From contig NZ_LMFP01000003.1 in the NCBI RefSeq assembly GCF_001426885.1, forward strand, positions 813,306-877,305: DNA of 64,000 nucleotides. Reading direction: 5' to 3'. The translations under genes and the position numbers were made by a program. Numbering within the stretch: position 1 is the first letter of the stretch; each line of letters opens with the position of its first letter. The notes below the pieces were generated by a model that saw nothing but the letters and a program-made list of their open reading frames with translations, was not told the origin of the DNA and did no database searches. Positions 43,401 to 52,126 of the stretch are shown here, piece by piece. Source of the stretch: Pelomonas sp. Root1444 (GTDB lineage: Bacteria > Pseudomonadota > Gammaproteobacteria > Burkholderiales > Burkholderiaceae_C).

Positions 43401-44187
43401 CGTTGAAGGCGCGCGGCTGCCACATCGCCGGCCAAAGGTAGTTGCCACGCAGCCGCAGGATCAGCTCGAACACGTGCGCGTAGAACGCCGAGTTGGTGCC
43501 GCCGAAGCGCGCCTGCGCCCAGGTGCTCAGCGCCGGCGCCTCGTCGTTGATGAAGATGCCGCGGTACTTGACGCCCGGCTGGTCGGCCCGCGCGCCGGCG
43601 GTGACGAAGACGTCGGCCTGCTTGGCCGTCGGCACATCGGCCCACCAGTGCCAGGGGCTGACGCCGATGCGCGCCGACAGGTCGTAGGTGCCGAACACCG
43701 CGCCGCGGCGGTCCGTGCCGACGATGACGAGAGCGCGGTCCACACCGGGGAAGGGTTGGTCGACGACGGCCTGCCTGTAGCCTTCCCACTGTCCTTTCAG
43801 ATCGGCGGCCTTGAGCTTGCCCTGTTTCACCAGCGCGTCGATCGCAGCGCTGCGGCCCAGCTCACCGATGACGACCAACTCGCGCGGCGCGCCGGCGAGC
43901 TGGCCCCGCAGCGCCGCCGGCCGGCCGGACACGCGCTCCAGGTCGGCCACGAAACTGCGCCCTGCATGCTGCAGCGCCGGGTCCGCGCCGGCCTCGACGA
44001 GGACCGCGGCCGGCTGGCCGGCGCGAACCAGAGCGAAACTGCCGCCCATGTCGCGCGTGCAAACCGATGCCGGCGTGTCGCAAGCCAGCGCTGCACCCGT
44101 GAGCAGCTGGAACGCCAGCGCCCCCAACAGCTTGAACCGGGAGATGGGTCGGCTGAACGGCCTGGCGGCCTCGGGAACGATGTGCAT
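40426..44187 (-). CDS. GH115 alpha-glucuronidase fused to GH8 xylanase, exported
   Basis: A 1253-residue protein. A signal peptide ends near TGAALACDT. Residues about 30-860 form a GH115 xylan alpha-1,2-glucuronidase ([50 protein letters not shown], and a strand-rich domain after [12 protein letters not shown]). From about 872 to the end is a GH8 catalytic domain ([20 protein letters not shown] with acid Glu, [36 protein letters not shown] with base Asp), like reducing-end xylanases. One chain would thus remove glucuronate from polymeric or internal positions and cut the xylan backbone. ATG 44187 or 44211 may be the start. Divergent from the dehydratase operon. Confidence 0.9.
   Translation of the reverse strand: [1253 protein letters not shown]
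40428..40446 (+). repeat. Direct repeat, right (ars cassette boundary)
   Basis: Exact copy of 34759-34777. Here it encodes on the minus strand the last six residues (GRFKAW) of the GH115-GH8 enzyme, and on the plus strand the end of the MFS gene. Sequence to the right is the intact glycosidase gene, and sequence to the left is the cassette. The stop codon differs between copies (TAG here, TGA on the left). Confidence 0.65.
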
Positions 44188-44287
44188 GGTTCGAAATGGT
44201 TGCGCGATCATTCCCAGTCTAGCGGCTCGCCTCCGGACCGACGATCCTGGGGGAAACGCTGAGCAGGGCACCCCGTCACCGTCACTA

Positions 44288-44301
44288 TGATAGCGATAAC
44301 A
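44288..44301. promoter_or_regulatory. LacI/ROK-type operator candidate
   Basis: TGATAGCGATAACA, a near-palindrome around CG, between the divergent GH115-GH8 and pentonate dehydratase genes. It resembles the TAGCGCTA sites at aguA/xynB but with A replacing C. It could be used by the LacI-family regulator or by the ROK regulator downstream. Confidence 0.4.
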
Positions 44302-44363
44302 ACATTGCCACTCCTTCGTGCCGGTCCGCAAGGCGTCGGCCGCGCTTCGGCCGCAGGGCGCCC

Positions 44364-46091
44364 ATGACCAAGAAACTCCAAGACCTGCGCAGCGCACGCT
44401 GGTTCGCGAAGGACGATTTCCGCAGCTTCGGCCACCGCAGCCGCGTGCTGCAGATGGGCTATGGCCCGGAAGACTTCATCGGCAAGCCGGTGATCGCCAT
44501 CGTCAACACCTGGAGCGACGCCAACCAGTGCCACACCCATTTCAAGCAGCGGGTGGAGGACGTCAAGCGCGGCATCCTGCAGGCGGGCGGCTGGCCGCTG
44601 GAGCTGCCGGCCATCTCGCTGAGCGAAAGCATGGTCAAGCCGACCTCCATGCTTTATCGCAACTTCCTGGCGATGGAGACCGAAGAGCTGCTGCGCAGCC
44701 ACCCGGTGGACGGCGCCGTGCTGATGGGCGGCTGCGACAAGACGACGCCGGGCCTGCTGATGGGCGCGCTCAGCATGGGCCTGCCCTGCATCTACCTGCC
44801 CGCCGGCCCCATGCTGCGCGGCAACTGGCGCGGCCAGGTGCTGGGCTCGGGGTCGGACGCCTTCAAGTACTGGGACGAGCGCCGCGCCGGGCGCCTCTCC
44901 GACCAGGCCTGGGCCGAAATGGAAGCCGGCATCGCGCGCAGCCACGGCACCTGCATGACCATGGGCACGGCGGCCACGATGATGGGCATCGCCGAAGCCA
45001 TCGGCTTCACGCTGCCGGGCGCCAGCAGCATCCCGGCGCCGGATGCCAACCACGTGCGCATGTCGGCCGAATGCGGCCGGCGCATCGTGCAGATGGTGTG
45101 GGAGGACCTGACACCCGCGCGCATGCTCAGCGCCGGCAGCTTCGCCAACGGCATCGCCGTCGCGATGGCCATGGGCTGCAGCACCAACGCCATCATCCAT
45201 CTGGTGGCCATCAGCCGCCGCGCCGGGCTGCCCGTCACGCTGGACGACTTCGACGCGGCCAGCCGCCACGTCGGCGTCATCGCCAACATCCGGCCCAGCG
45301 GCGACCGCTACCTGATGGAAGACTTCTTCTATGCCGGCGGCCTGCCGGCCATGATGAAGGTGATGGCGGCCAAGCTGGACCTGGCCGCGTTGACCGTCAA
45401 CGGCCGCACCGTCGGCGAGAACATCGCAGGCGCCGAGGTCTTCAACGACGACGTCATCCGCCCGCTGGACAACCCGATCTACGCCGAGGGCGCACTCGCC
45501 GTGCTGCGTGGCAACCTGGCGCCCGACGGCGTCGTCATCAAGCCCAGCGCCGTCGCACCGCACCTGCTCAAGCACACCGGCCGCGCGCTCGTCTTCGACG
45601 ATTACCCGAGCCTGAAGGCCGCCGTGGACGACGCGGACCTGGACGTGACGGGCGACGACATCCTCGTGCTGCGCAACGCCGGGCCCAAGGGCGCGGGCAT
45701 GCCGGAGTGGGGCATGCTGCCCATCCCGACCAAGCTGCTCAAACAAGGCGTGACCGACATGCTGCGCCTGTCCGACGCCCGCATGAGCGGCACCAGCTAC
45801 GGCGGCTGCCTGTTGCACTGCAGCCCCGAAGCCTTCGTCGGCGGGCCGCTGGCGCTGGTCAAGACCGGCGACCGCATCACCGTCGACGTGCCGGCGCGGC
45901 GCATCCACCTCGAAGTCAGCGATGAAGAGCTGGCCGCGCGCAAGGCGGCGTGGACACCACCGCCCCCACGCTATGAGCGCGGCTACGGCTGGATGTTCGG
46001 CCGCCACATCCTGCAGGCCCATGAGGGCTGCGACTTCGACTTCCTCGAAACCCAGTTCGGCGCCCCGGTGCCCGAGCCAGTGATTTACTGA
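44364..46091 (+). CDS. IlvD/Edd-family pentonate (aldonate) dehydratase
   Basis: A 575-residue iron-sulfur dehydratase. Three cysteines sit where sugar-acid dehydratases ligate [2Fe-2S]: C56 (DANQCHTHF), C124 (GGCDKTTPG) and C197 (SHGTCMTMG); the metal-binding and C-terminal segments (LSDARMSGTSYGGC) are normal. The pattern is closest to L-arabinonate/D-xylonate dehydratases rather than to IlvD itself. It would give a 2-keto-3-deoxy-pentonate. It is followed by an RraA-like gene after 1 bp and a ROK regulator, with no branched-chain amino acid genes nearby, which supports a role in sugar-acid catabolism. Confidence 0.88.
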   Translation: MTKKLQDLRSARWFAKDDFRSFGHRSRVLQMGYGPEDFIGKPVIAIVNTWSDANQCHTHFKQRVEDVKRGILQAGGWPLELPAISLSESMVKPTSMLYRNFLAMETEELLRSHPVDGAVLMGGCDKTTPGLLMGALSMGLPCIYLPAGPMLRGNWRGQVLGSGSDAFKYWDERRAGRLSDQAWAEMEAGIARSHGTCMTMGTAATMMGIAEAIGFTLPGASSIPAPDANHVRMSAECGRRIVQMVWEDLTPARMLSAGSFANGIAVAMAMGCSTNAIIHLVAISRRAGLPVTLDDFDAASRHVGVIANIRPSGDRYLMEDFFYAGGLPAMMKVMAAKLDLAALTVNGRTVGENIAGAEVFNDDVIRPLDNPIYAEGALAVLRGNLAPDGVVIKPSAVAPHLLKHTGRALVFDDYPSLKAAVDDADLDVTGDDILVLRNAGPKGAGMPEWGMLPIPTKLLKQGVTDMLRLSDARMSGTSYGGCLLHCSPEAFVGGPLALVKTGDRITVDVPARRIHLEVSDEELAARKAAWTPPPPRYERGYGWMFGRHILQAHEGCDFDFLETQFGAPVPEPVIY

Positions 46092-46092
46092 C

Positions 46093-46803
46093 ATGAACCC
46101 CGATACCCGCCAAAAGCTGATGGGCGTCAGCACCGCCACGCTCTGCACCGCCCTGTTCAAGCGCGGCCTGCGCAACCAGTTCATCCAGGACGTGCGCCCG
46201 CTCAACCCCGGCCTGCCCAACATGGTCGGCCCGGCCTACACGCTGCGCTACATGCCGGCGCGCGAGGACCTGAACGCCATCGCGGTGTTCCAGGACCGCA
46301 GCCACCCGCAGCGCAAGGCCGTCGAGGAATGCCCCGCGGGCGCCGTGCTGGTCATCGACAGCCGCAAGGACGCCCGTGCCGCCTCGGCCGGCGGCATACT
46401 CGTCGCGCGGCTGATGGTGCGGGGCGTGGCCGGCGTCGTCACCGACGGGGGCTTTCGCGACAGCCCCGACATCGCCAGGTACACGATGCCCGCCTACCAC
46501 TCGCGCCCGAGCGCGCCCACCAACCTGACGCTGCACCAGGCCATCGCCATCAACGAGCCCATCGGCTGCGGCGATGCGCCGGTGTTCCCCGGCGATGTGG
46601 TCGTCGGCGATGCGGAGGGCGTCGTCGTCATTCCCGCGCATCTGGCCGATGAGATTGCCGACGAGGCGGTACAGATGACCGTCTTCGAGGACTATGTGCA
46701 GGAGAAGGTCATCGGCGGCCGCAGCGTGCTCGGGCTGTACCCGCCGACCGACGCCGACGTTGCCGCCGACTTCGCCGCCTGGCGTGCCAGCAAGGGCCGC
46801 TGA
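46093..46803 (+). CDS. RraA-family protein, possible keto-acid aldolase
   Basis: A 236-residue protein of the RraA/HMG-CHA aldolase fold: VGPAYTLRYMP, AGAVLVIDS, AGGILVARLMVRGVAGVVTDGG with FRDSPDI (the GGxRD active-site motif) and FPGDVVVGDAEGVVVIP. Many such genes are labelled regulator of RNase E activity, but those that lie with dehydratases more likely act as metal-dependent aldolases or decarboxylases on keto acids. The gene is translationally close to the pentonate dehydratase, and the R and D of the active site are kept. Reaction not proven. Confidence 0.8.
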   Translation: MNPDTRQKLMGVSTATLCTALFKRGLRNQFIQDVRPLNPGLPNMVGPAYTLRYMPAREDLNAIAVFQDRSHPQRKAVEECPAGAVLVIDSRKDARAASAGGILVARLMVRGVAGVVTDGGFRDSPDIARYTMPAYHSRPSAPTNLTLHQAIAINEPIGCGDAPVFPGDVVVGDAEGVVVIPAHLADEIADEAVQMTVFEDYVQEKVIGGRSVLGLYPPTDADVAADFAAWRASKGR

Positions 46804-46807
46804 AAGC

Positions 46808-47950
46808 ATGCTGATGAAAACCCAAGGCGCCAGCGGGCAGGCGTGGCTCAAGCGCGGCAACCGCATGGCGTTGATCCGCCGCCTGCGCGTGCACCCGGGC
46901 CAGTCGCGCGTCGACCTGGCCCATGCGCTGGGCCTGACCAAGTCCACCGTCAGCGCGCTGGCGCGCGAGCTCATCGACGAGGGTTGGCTGGTGGAGCGCG
47001 AGGTCATCGCGACCGGCGACCTCGGCCGCCGCCCCACGCCGCTGTTCGTCGACCCGTCCCGGCTGCTGCTGCTGGGCACCCAGGTGGGCATCGGCCACGT
47101 GCGCGTGGTGCTGACCTCGCTGACGGGTGAGGTCCTGCAGGCCCGCAGCGCCGGCTACGACACCAGCCTGGACGTCGAGGCCTGCATCGGGGAACTGACC
47201 CGCACCATGCTGGCCGTGGCGGCCCGGTGCAGCAAGGCACAACGCATCATCGGCATCGGCGTGGGTCTGCCCGGCGGTGTGGACCAGGCCCGCGACCAAC
47301 TCGTCTTCGCACCGCACGTGCATTGGCACCAGGTGCCTTTCGGCGCGCTGCTGCGCGAGGCGCTGCAGGGCACGCCACTGTCGGGCGTACCCGTTTTCAT
47401 GCAGAACGACGCCGATGTCGCCGCCCTGGGCGAGACCGAGTTCAACCCTTCGCCGGTGGCCGACCCGCTGCTGCTGGTGCTCGTCGGCGAAGGCGTCGGC
47501 GCCGGCCTCGTCGTCGGCGGCCGGTTGCTGACCGGCGCGCGCGGCCTCGCCGGCGAGGTCGGCCACATGGTGCTGCAGATCGACGGCCCGCGCTGCTCCT
47601 GCGGCCGCCGCGGCTGCGCGGAGGCGCTGATCGGCAGCCGCGCCCTCCTGCAGGAGGACGGCGCCTCGCCGCCTGCACCTGCCGTGGCCAGGGCCGGGCA
47701 CTACCTGGGCGTGCTGCTGCAAAACCTGGCCGTCGCCTACGACCCTGCCTGCATCGTGCTGGGTGGCGGCACGGCTGTGGCACTGGGCGATGCGCTGCTG
47801 GCGCCGGTGCGCGCGACGCTGCAGCAGTACGCGGAGGCGGCAGGCCTGCCCGAGCCGACGCTGCGCTTGTCGCGCTTCGGCGCCGATGCCATCGCGGTCG
47901 GCGCAGCTGCCCTGGCCGGCTATCGGCTGACGCAGCCCTCGCCGGACTGA
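46808..47950 (+). CDS. ROK-family transcriptional regulator
   Basis: A 380-residue protein with an N-terminal winged helix (RVDLAHALGLTKSTVSALAREL) and a ROK sugar-binding domain with the zinc motif CSCGRRGCAEA. The kinase phosphate motif DxGxT at the start of the ROK fold is not kept (LLGTQVGIGHVRVVL), so it is a regulator and not a kinase. It is the third gene after the pentonate dehydratase and probably controls that operon. An operator candidate is at 44288. Confidence 0.88.
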   Translation: MLMKTQGASGQAWLKRGNRMALIRRLRVHPGQSRVDLAHALGLTKSTVSALARELIDEGWLVEREVIATGDLGRRPTPLFVDPSRLLLLGTQVGIGHVRVVLTSLTGEVLQARSAGYDTSLDVEACIGELTRTMLAVAARCSKAQRIIGIGVGLPGGVDQARDQLVFAPHVHWHQVPFGALLREALQGTPLSGVPVFMQNDADVAALGETEFNPSPVADPLLLVLVGEGVGAGLVVGGRLLTGARGLAGEVGHMVLQIDGPRCSCGRRGCAEALIGSRALLQEDGASPPAPAVARAGHYLGVLLQNLAVAYDPACIVLGGGTAVALGDALLAPVRATLQQYAEAAGLPEPTLRLSRFGADAIAVGAAALAGYRLTQPSPD

Positions 47951-47963
47951 CCTGGGCCGGCGC

Positions 47964-49277
47964 CTACTGGGCCGGCGCCTCGCCGTAGCTGCGCGGCAGC
48001 AGGATGCGGAAGGTCGTGCCGACATCGATCTCGGACTGCATCTCGATGGTCGCATCGAGCAGGTCGCACAGGCGCTTGACGATGGACAGGCCCAGGCCCT
48101 CACCGGCCTGCTGCCGGACGGGGCGCAGGTCCTCCGGCGCCGAGGCCGTCTCGGCCAGGTCGACGTTGACATGCGTGACGGCGCCGGTCGCATGGTCGGC
48201 CGCCACCTGCCGGGCCTGGTCGGTCGCCTCCTCGATCGCGCCGACGAGCTGCGAGCCCGGCCCCGCATGGAAGCCCGGCCCGGTGTCCTGGATCTGCATG
48301 AACCAGCGCTCGCGGTCCCCCACCATGCAGTCGCCGCAGCTGACGGTGACGCCGCCGCTGCGCGTGTACTTGATCGCGTTGAGGATGAGGTTCTGCGCGA
48401 TGCGCCGCGTCTTGATCGCATCGCCCTCCACCCGCAGCGTGAAGAGGCCTTCGAACCGCAGGTAGAGCCCGCGCTGGTGGGCGTGCGGCTGCAGGTCTTC
48501 GCACAGCGCGCACAGCAGTTCGGCGGCGTCGATGGCCACCACGCGCCGCTGTTCCAGGCCGCCCTGCAGGCGCGCCAGGCTGGTCACGTCGTTGAGCAAC
48601 TGGTTCAACGAGTTCACGTTGCGGTCCAGCAGGCGCAGGAAGCTGCTGCGCATCAGGTCCGAGGCCTGCGGCAACGCGAGCCCCGCGGTGGCGGTGGCCA
48701 CCACGCCGAGGCTGCCGCGCAGATCGTGGGCCGCCTGCTGCCACAGCCGCGCGCGCTCCTGCTCCAGCTCCTTCAACGACTGCAAGGCGTGTTCGAGATC
48801 GCGGATGTGGGTGCCGGCCTCGATCTGCTGCAGCTGGAAGTACTGCGACACGCTGGCGCTGATCGCCTCGCCGCACTGCTTGGCCCAGATGCGGCGTGCG
48901 TCCGCCATCACCTCGGGGGCGAGTTCGGGATGCTCCGCCGCATAGCCTTCCAGTTCCACCACCACGCATTCGTTGAGGCGCCCGAGCTCGCGCGTCACTT
49001 CGGACAGGTCGAACCCTTGCTGCCAGCGGTGCAGGCCGTGGGCCGTCGCATCACCCTGCTGCACCCCTGCGCTGTCGCTGTGGGGCGCGCCGCCGCTCAG
49101 CGCCTGTTCGAAATTCGCCAGCAACGCCGGGATGTGGTCATGCAACTGGTCCCGCGGCAATGCGGCCCCGCTGGTCAGCGACGGGTCGACCATGACCGCC
49201 GTGCGCCAGGCCTGCAGGATGGCGCCACGACGGCGCTTCAGGTGGGCGCCCAGCGCCGCATGTTCGATGGCGTGCAT
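47964..49277 (-). CDS. Soluble sensor histidine kinase with RsbRD-like N-terminus
   Basis: A 437-residue kinase without transmembrane helices. The N-terminal 150 residues form a helical sensor region resembling RsbRD/RsbT co-antagonist domains (GFDLSEVTRELGRLNECVVVEL). The dimerisation helix has the phospho-accepting H184 in QAAHDLRGSLGVV, then an N-box (ILNAIKYT), G1 (QDTGPGF) and G2 (GEGLGLSIVKRL), all intact. It is a cytoplasmic sensor. No response regulator lies next to it; the NtrC-type regulator at 8.6 kb and the receiver at the left edge are distant candidates only. Convergent with the ROK gene. Confidence 0.88.
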   Translation of the reverse strand: MHAIEHAALGAHLKRRRGAILQAWRTAVMVDPSLTSGAALPRDQLHDHIPALLANFEQALSGGAPHSDSAGVQQGDATAHGLHRWQQGFDLSEVTRELGRLNECVVVELEGYAAEHPELAPEVMADARRIWAKQCGEAISASVSQYFQLQQIEAGTHIRDLEHALQSLKELEQERARLWQQAAHDLRGSLGVVATATAGLALPQASDLMRSSFLRLLDRNVNSLNQLLNDVTSLARLQGGLEQRRVVAIDAAELLCALCEDLQPHAHQRGLYLRFEGLFTLRVEGDAIKTRRIAQNLILNAIKYTRSGGVTVSCGDCMVGDRERWFMQIQDTGPGFHAGPGSQLVGAIEEATDQARQVAADHATGAVTHVNVDLAETASAPEDLRPVRQQAGEGLGLSIVKRLCDLLDATIEMQSEIDVGTTFRILLPRSYGEAPAQ

Positions 49278-49369
49278 GGCCGCATCGTATTCCTCCGAAG
49301 GACCGGGCTTCGTGGCTCAAGGGGCGCATCGGCGGCTCAGCCGCGACGCAACCGGCATGCAGGATTCGT

Positions 49370-50407
49370 TCACCCTGTCGGGCCGGAGCGCTTCTTGATC
49401 CGCTCGATGCCGGCCTTGGCCAGGCCCAGCGTGCGCCTGGCCGCGTCCTCGACCTGGTCTGCCGCGGGCAGCTTCTCCTGCGCCCAGGACGCCGCCTTCT
49501 GCACCGTCTGTTGAACCTGGGTCGCGGCGGTGCTCGTGACCGCCTGCAGTTGCCCCGGCGAGGGCAGGCGCTCGCGCGTCCAATCGGCGGCGTCCTTGGC
49601 CGTGGCGCCGATGTGCACGGCTGCCTTGCCCGCCCCCGACCGGGTGGCCGTCCAGGCCTTGGCCAGCGGGCCGTCCGGCTCCTCCAGCAACCGCGCCAGG
49701 CTGGCGGCCAGTGCGGCCTCCTCGGCCTCGGACAGCGGCCCGCCTGCCTCCAACAGCCGGCGCAGGAACTCGCCGAGATCGCCGGCAATGGCCTTGTGGT
49801 TGCAGTCCGGGTTGGCATGCAGGAAGGCCGACAGCTCGGCCGCCATCTCCTCGACCGAGCCCTGCATGACGCCCGGCTCGATCTGCGCGATGGCCTGCGT
49901 GACGAAGCCGTCGTCGAGGCCCCAGTCGTCCACCAGGTGCTGCACCAGCGCCTGCCGCTCGACCGGCTCGATGGCGCCATCCACGGCAGCCAGCCGCAGC
50001 GCCAGCGGCGCGATGAGGTCGAACAGCGCCAGGCCCAGCGTGTCCAGCGGCGTGTTCAGGAACTTGGGGATCTCGATGACGCGCGAGCCCTTGGTGTCAC
50101 CCAGCCAACGGTAGAGCCCGTAGCAGGCGCCGCCCGAGGCGACGGCCGCCAGAGCCACCCAGCCGATGGGCGTGGTGGCGGCGCCGATGCCCAGCACGCC
50201 CGACTTGACGACGGCCGCGCCCGCGCCCGCGGCGCCCAGCACGTCCCAGACCTCGCGGGTGCGGTTGATCATGCGCAGCGAGGCGTAGGCGTTCTCGCCG
50301 ATGGCGAGCTTGGCCTTGAAGCGCAAAGGTTCGGCGACGACCTGCGTCACGCCTTCGAGCGCGGCGCCGGATTCGGCTGGATTCACTGGAGGTTGCTGGG
50401 TGCTCAT
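49370..50407 (-). CDS. TerB-like membrane-associated protein
   Basis: A 345-residue protein. Residues about 55-100 contain a Gly/Ala-rich hydrophobic hairpin (VLGIGAATTPIGWVALAAVA). A helical, acidic domain follows (LIAPLALRLAAVDGAIEPVERQALVQHLVDDWGL ... SEAEEAALAASLARLLEEPDG) resembling TerB-type domains, in which paired acidic residues can bind metal. The C-terminus is a set of amphipathic helices. TerB proteins occur in stress and membrane-surveillance operons; nothing here identifies the exact role. ATG 50407 is preferred to the M at 50416. Confidence 0.65.
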   Translation of the reverse strand: MSTQQPPVNPAESGAALEGVTQVVAEPLRFKAKLAIGENAYASLRMINRTREVWDVLGAAGAGAAVVKSGVLGIGAATTPIGWVALAAVASGGACYGLYRWLGDTKGSRVIEIPKFLNTPLDTLGLALFDLIAPLALRLAAVDGAIEPVERQALVQHLVDDWGLDDGFVTQAIAQIEPGVMQGSVEEMAAELSAFLHANPDCNHKAIAGDLGEFLRRLLEAGGPLSEAEEAALAASLARLLEEPDGPLAKAWTATRSGAGKAAVHIGATAKDAADWTRERLPSPGQLQAVTSTAATQVQQTVQKAASWAQEKLPAADQVEDAARRTLGLAKAGIERIKKRSGPTG

Positions 50408-50427
50408 GGCGCCCAAGCATAGAACCC

Positions 50428-52017
50428 TCAGGTGACCGGCGCCGGGTTGAACAGCACCAGGCTGTTGTGCAGCTTCCAGTGCTCGGCCCAGGTCTTCTTG
50501 CGACCACTCGCCACGTCCAACAGCAGGCGGAACATCTCCCAGCCGGTCTCTTCGATCGTCGCCTCGCCGTCGGCGATGCGGCCGGCGTTGACGTCCATCA
50601 GGTCATGCCAGCGGCGCGCGAGGTCGGTGCGCGTCGCGACCTTGACGACCGGGCATTCGGCCAGGCCGTAGGGCGTGCCGCGGCCGGTGGTGAAGATGTG
50701 CAGGTTCATGCCGGCGGCCAGCTGCAGCGTGCCGCAGATGAAGTCGCTGGCCGGCGTGGCGGCGTAGACGAGGCCGCGCTGGTCCTGGCGCAGCTTCTCG
50801 CCCGGCGACAGCACATGCGAGATGGCCGAGCTGCCGCTCTTGATGATGGAGCCCATCGCCTTCTCGGCGATATTGCTCAGGCCGCCGGCCTTGTTGCCGG
50901 GCGTCGTGTTGGCCGAGCGGTCGACGCGGCCACGGTCCAGGTAGCGGTCGTACCAGCCCAGCTCTCGGATGATGGCGTCGGCCACGTCCGGCGTTGCGGC
51001 GCGGCTGGTGAGCTGCTCGACGGCGTCGCGCACCTCGGTGTTCTCGCTGAACATGATGGTGGCGCCGGCGCGCACCAGCAGGTCGGCGCAGAAGCCCACG
51101 GCCGGGTTGGCCGTCACGCCGGAGAAGGCGTCGCTGCCGCCGCACTGCACGCCCACCACCAGCTCGCTGGCGGGCACGGTTTCGCGGCGGCGCGCGTTCA
51201 GGCGTTCGAGGTGCGGCTTCGCGCTGCTGACGATGTCGTCCAGCATGGACATGAAGCCGACGTGCTGGTCGTCCTGCAGGCAGATGGTCTCGGGGCCGCT
51301 CGCGGGGTCGCGTTCATCGGTGATGGGAAAGGAGCCCGGCGGCAGCAGGCGCGCGGGCTGCAGCTTTTCGCAGCCCAGGCTGACGACCATGACCTCGCCG
51401 CCGAAGTTGGGGTTCAGCGAGATGTTCTTCAGCGTGCGGATGGGGATGACCGCATCCGGCGCGTCGATGGCCACGCCGCAGCCGTAGCTGTGCTCCAGGC
51501 CGATGACGTCGTCGACGTTGGGGAACTGCGGCAGCAGCTCGGCCTTGATGCGCGCCACGGCCTGCGCGACGACGCCGGCCACGCACTGCACCGTCGTCGT
51601 GATGGCCAGGATGTTGCGCGTGCCGACCGAGCCGTCCTTGTTGCGGTAGCCCTCAAAGGTGTAGCCCTCCAGCGGCTCGGCCGTGGGCGGCTTCACGGTG
51701 GCGATGGGAAGGCCTTCGAGTGCGCGGGCGGCGGGCATCTGCAGCAGGCGCTCATGCACCCAGCTGCCGGCGGGGATGGCTTTGAGCGCATAGCCGATGG
51801 GCACGGCATAGCGCAGCACCACCTCACCCTCGGCGATGTCGCGCAGCGCGACCTTGTGGCCTTGCGGCACCTTCTCACGCAGCACCAGGCCGGCGCCGGG
51901 CACGCCATCCGGCAGCCGCGTGCCCTCGGGCAGGCCGCCGTCGTTGGCGACGATGGCGACGTTGTCCTCCGCGCGCATGCGCAGCGTCAGGGGCGGGCGG
52001 GGGGAAACAGCAGTCAT
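50428..52017 (-). CDS. garD: Galactarate dehydratase
   Basis: A 529-residue enzyme of the UxaA/GarD family: an N-terminal SAF-like domain ([19 protein letters not shown]), a linker (YEGY-like [16 protein letters not shown]) and a large catalytic domain with [47 protein letters not shown] and [10 protein letters not shown]. It dehydrates meso-galactarate to 5-dehydro-4-deoxyglucarate, needing iron. E. coli GarD has nearly the same length. It is divergent from the FadR-type regulator, with the operator palindrome between them, and feeds KdgD. Confidence 0.93.
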   Translation of the reverse strand: MTAVSPRPPLTLRMRAEDNVAIVANDGGLPEGTRLPDGVPGAGLVLREKVPQGHKVALRDIAEGEVVLRYAVPIGYALKAIPAGSWVHERLLQMPAARALEGLPIATVKPPTAEPLEGYTFEGYRNKDGSVGTRNILAITTTVQCVAGVVAQAVARIKAELLPQFPNVDDVIGLEHSYGCGVAIDAPDAVIPIRTLKNISLNPNFGGEVMVVSLGCEKLQPARLLPPGSFPITDERDPASGPETICLQDDQHVGFMSMLDDIVSSAKPHLERLNARRRETVPASELVVGVQCGGSDAFSGVTANPAVGFCADLLVRAGATIMFSENTEVRDAVEQLTSRAATPDVADAIIRELGWYDRYLDRGRVDRSANTTPGNKAGGLSNIAEKAMGSIIKSGSSAISHVLSPGEKLRQDQRGLVYAATPASDFICGTLQLAAGMNLHIFTTGRGTPYGLAECPVVKVATRTDLARRWHDLMDVNAGRIADGEATIEETGWEMFRLLLDVASGRKKTWAEHWKLHNSLVLFNPAPVT

Positions 52018-52044
52018 TGGGAAGCCGAGGCGGAGCTACAGTTG

Positions 52045-52076
52045 ATGTTGTACGTCGTCTAGTTGTCGTACAACAT
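52045..52076. promoter_or_regulatory. FadR-type operator between garD and its regulator
   Basis: A 10-bp perfect inverted repeat, ATGTTGTACG (52045-52054) and CGTACAACAT (52067-52076). Inside its right half is TTGTCGTACAA (52063-52073), which fits the FadR-subfamily consensus TNGTNNNACNA. It lies 28 bp upstream of garD and 50 bp upstream of the regulator gene, so it can control both. Confidence 0.65.
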
Positions 52077-52126
52077 GCGTCACTTTAGACGGCGCGACCG
52101 TTTCAAAACCCCGGGAAAACCCGCGA

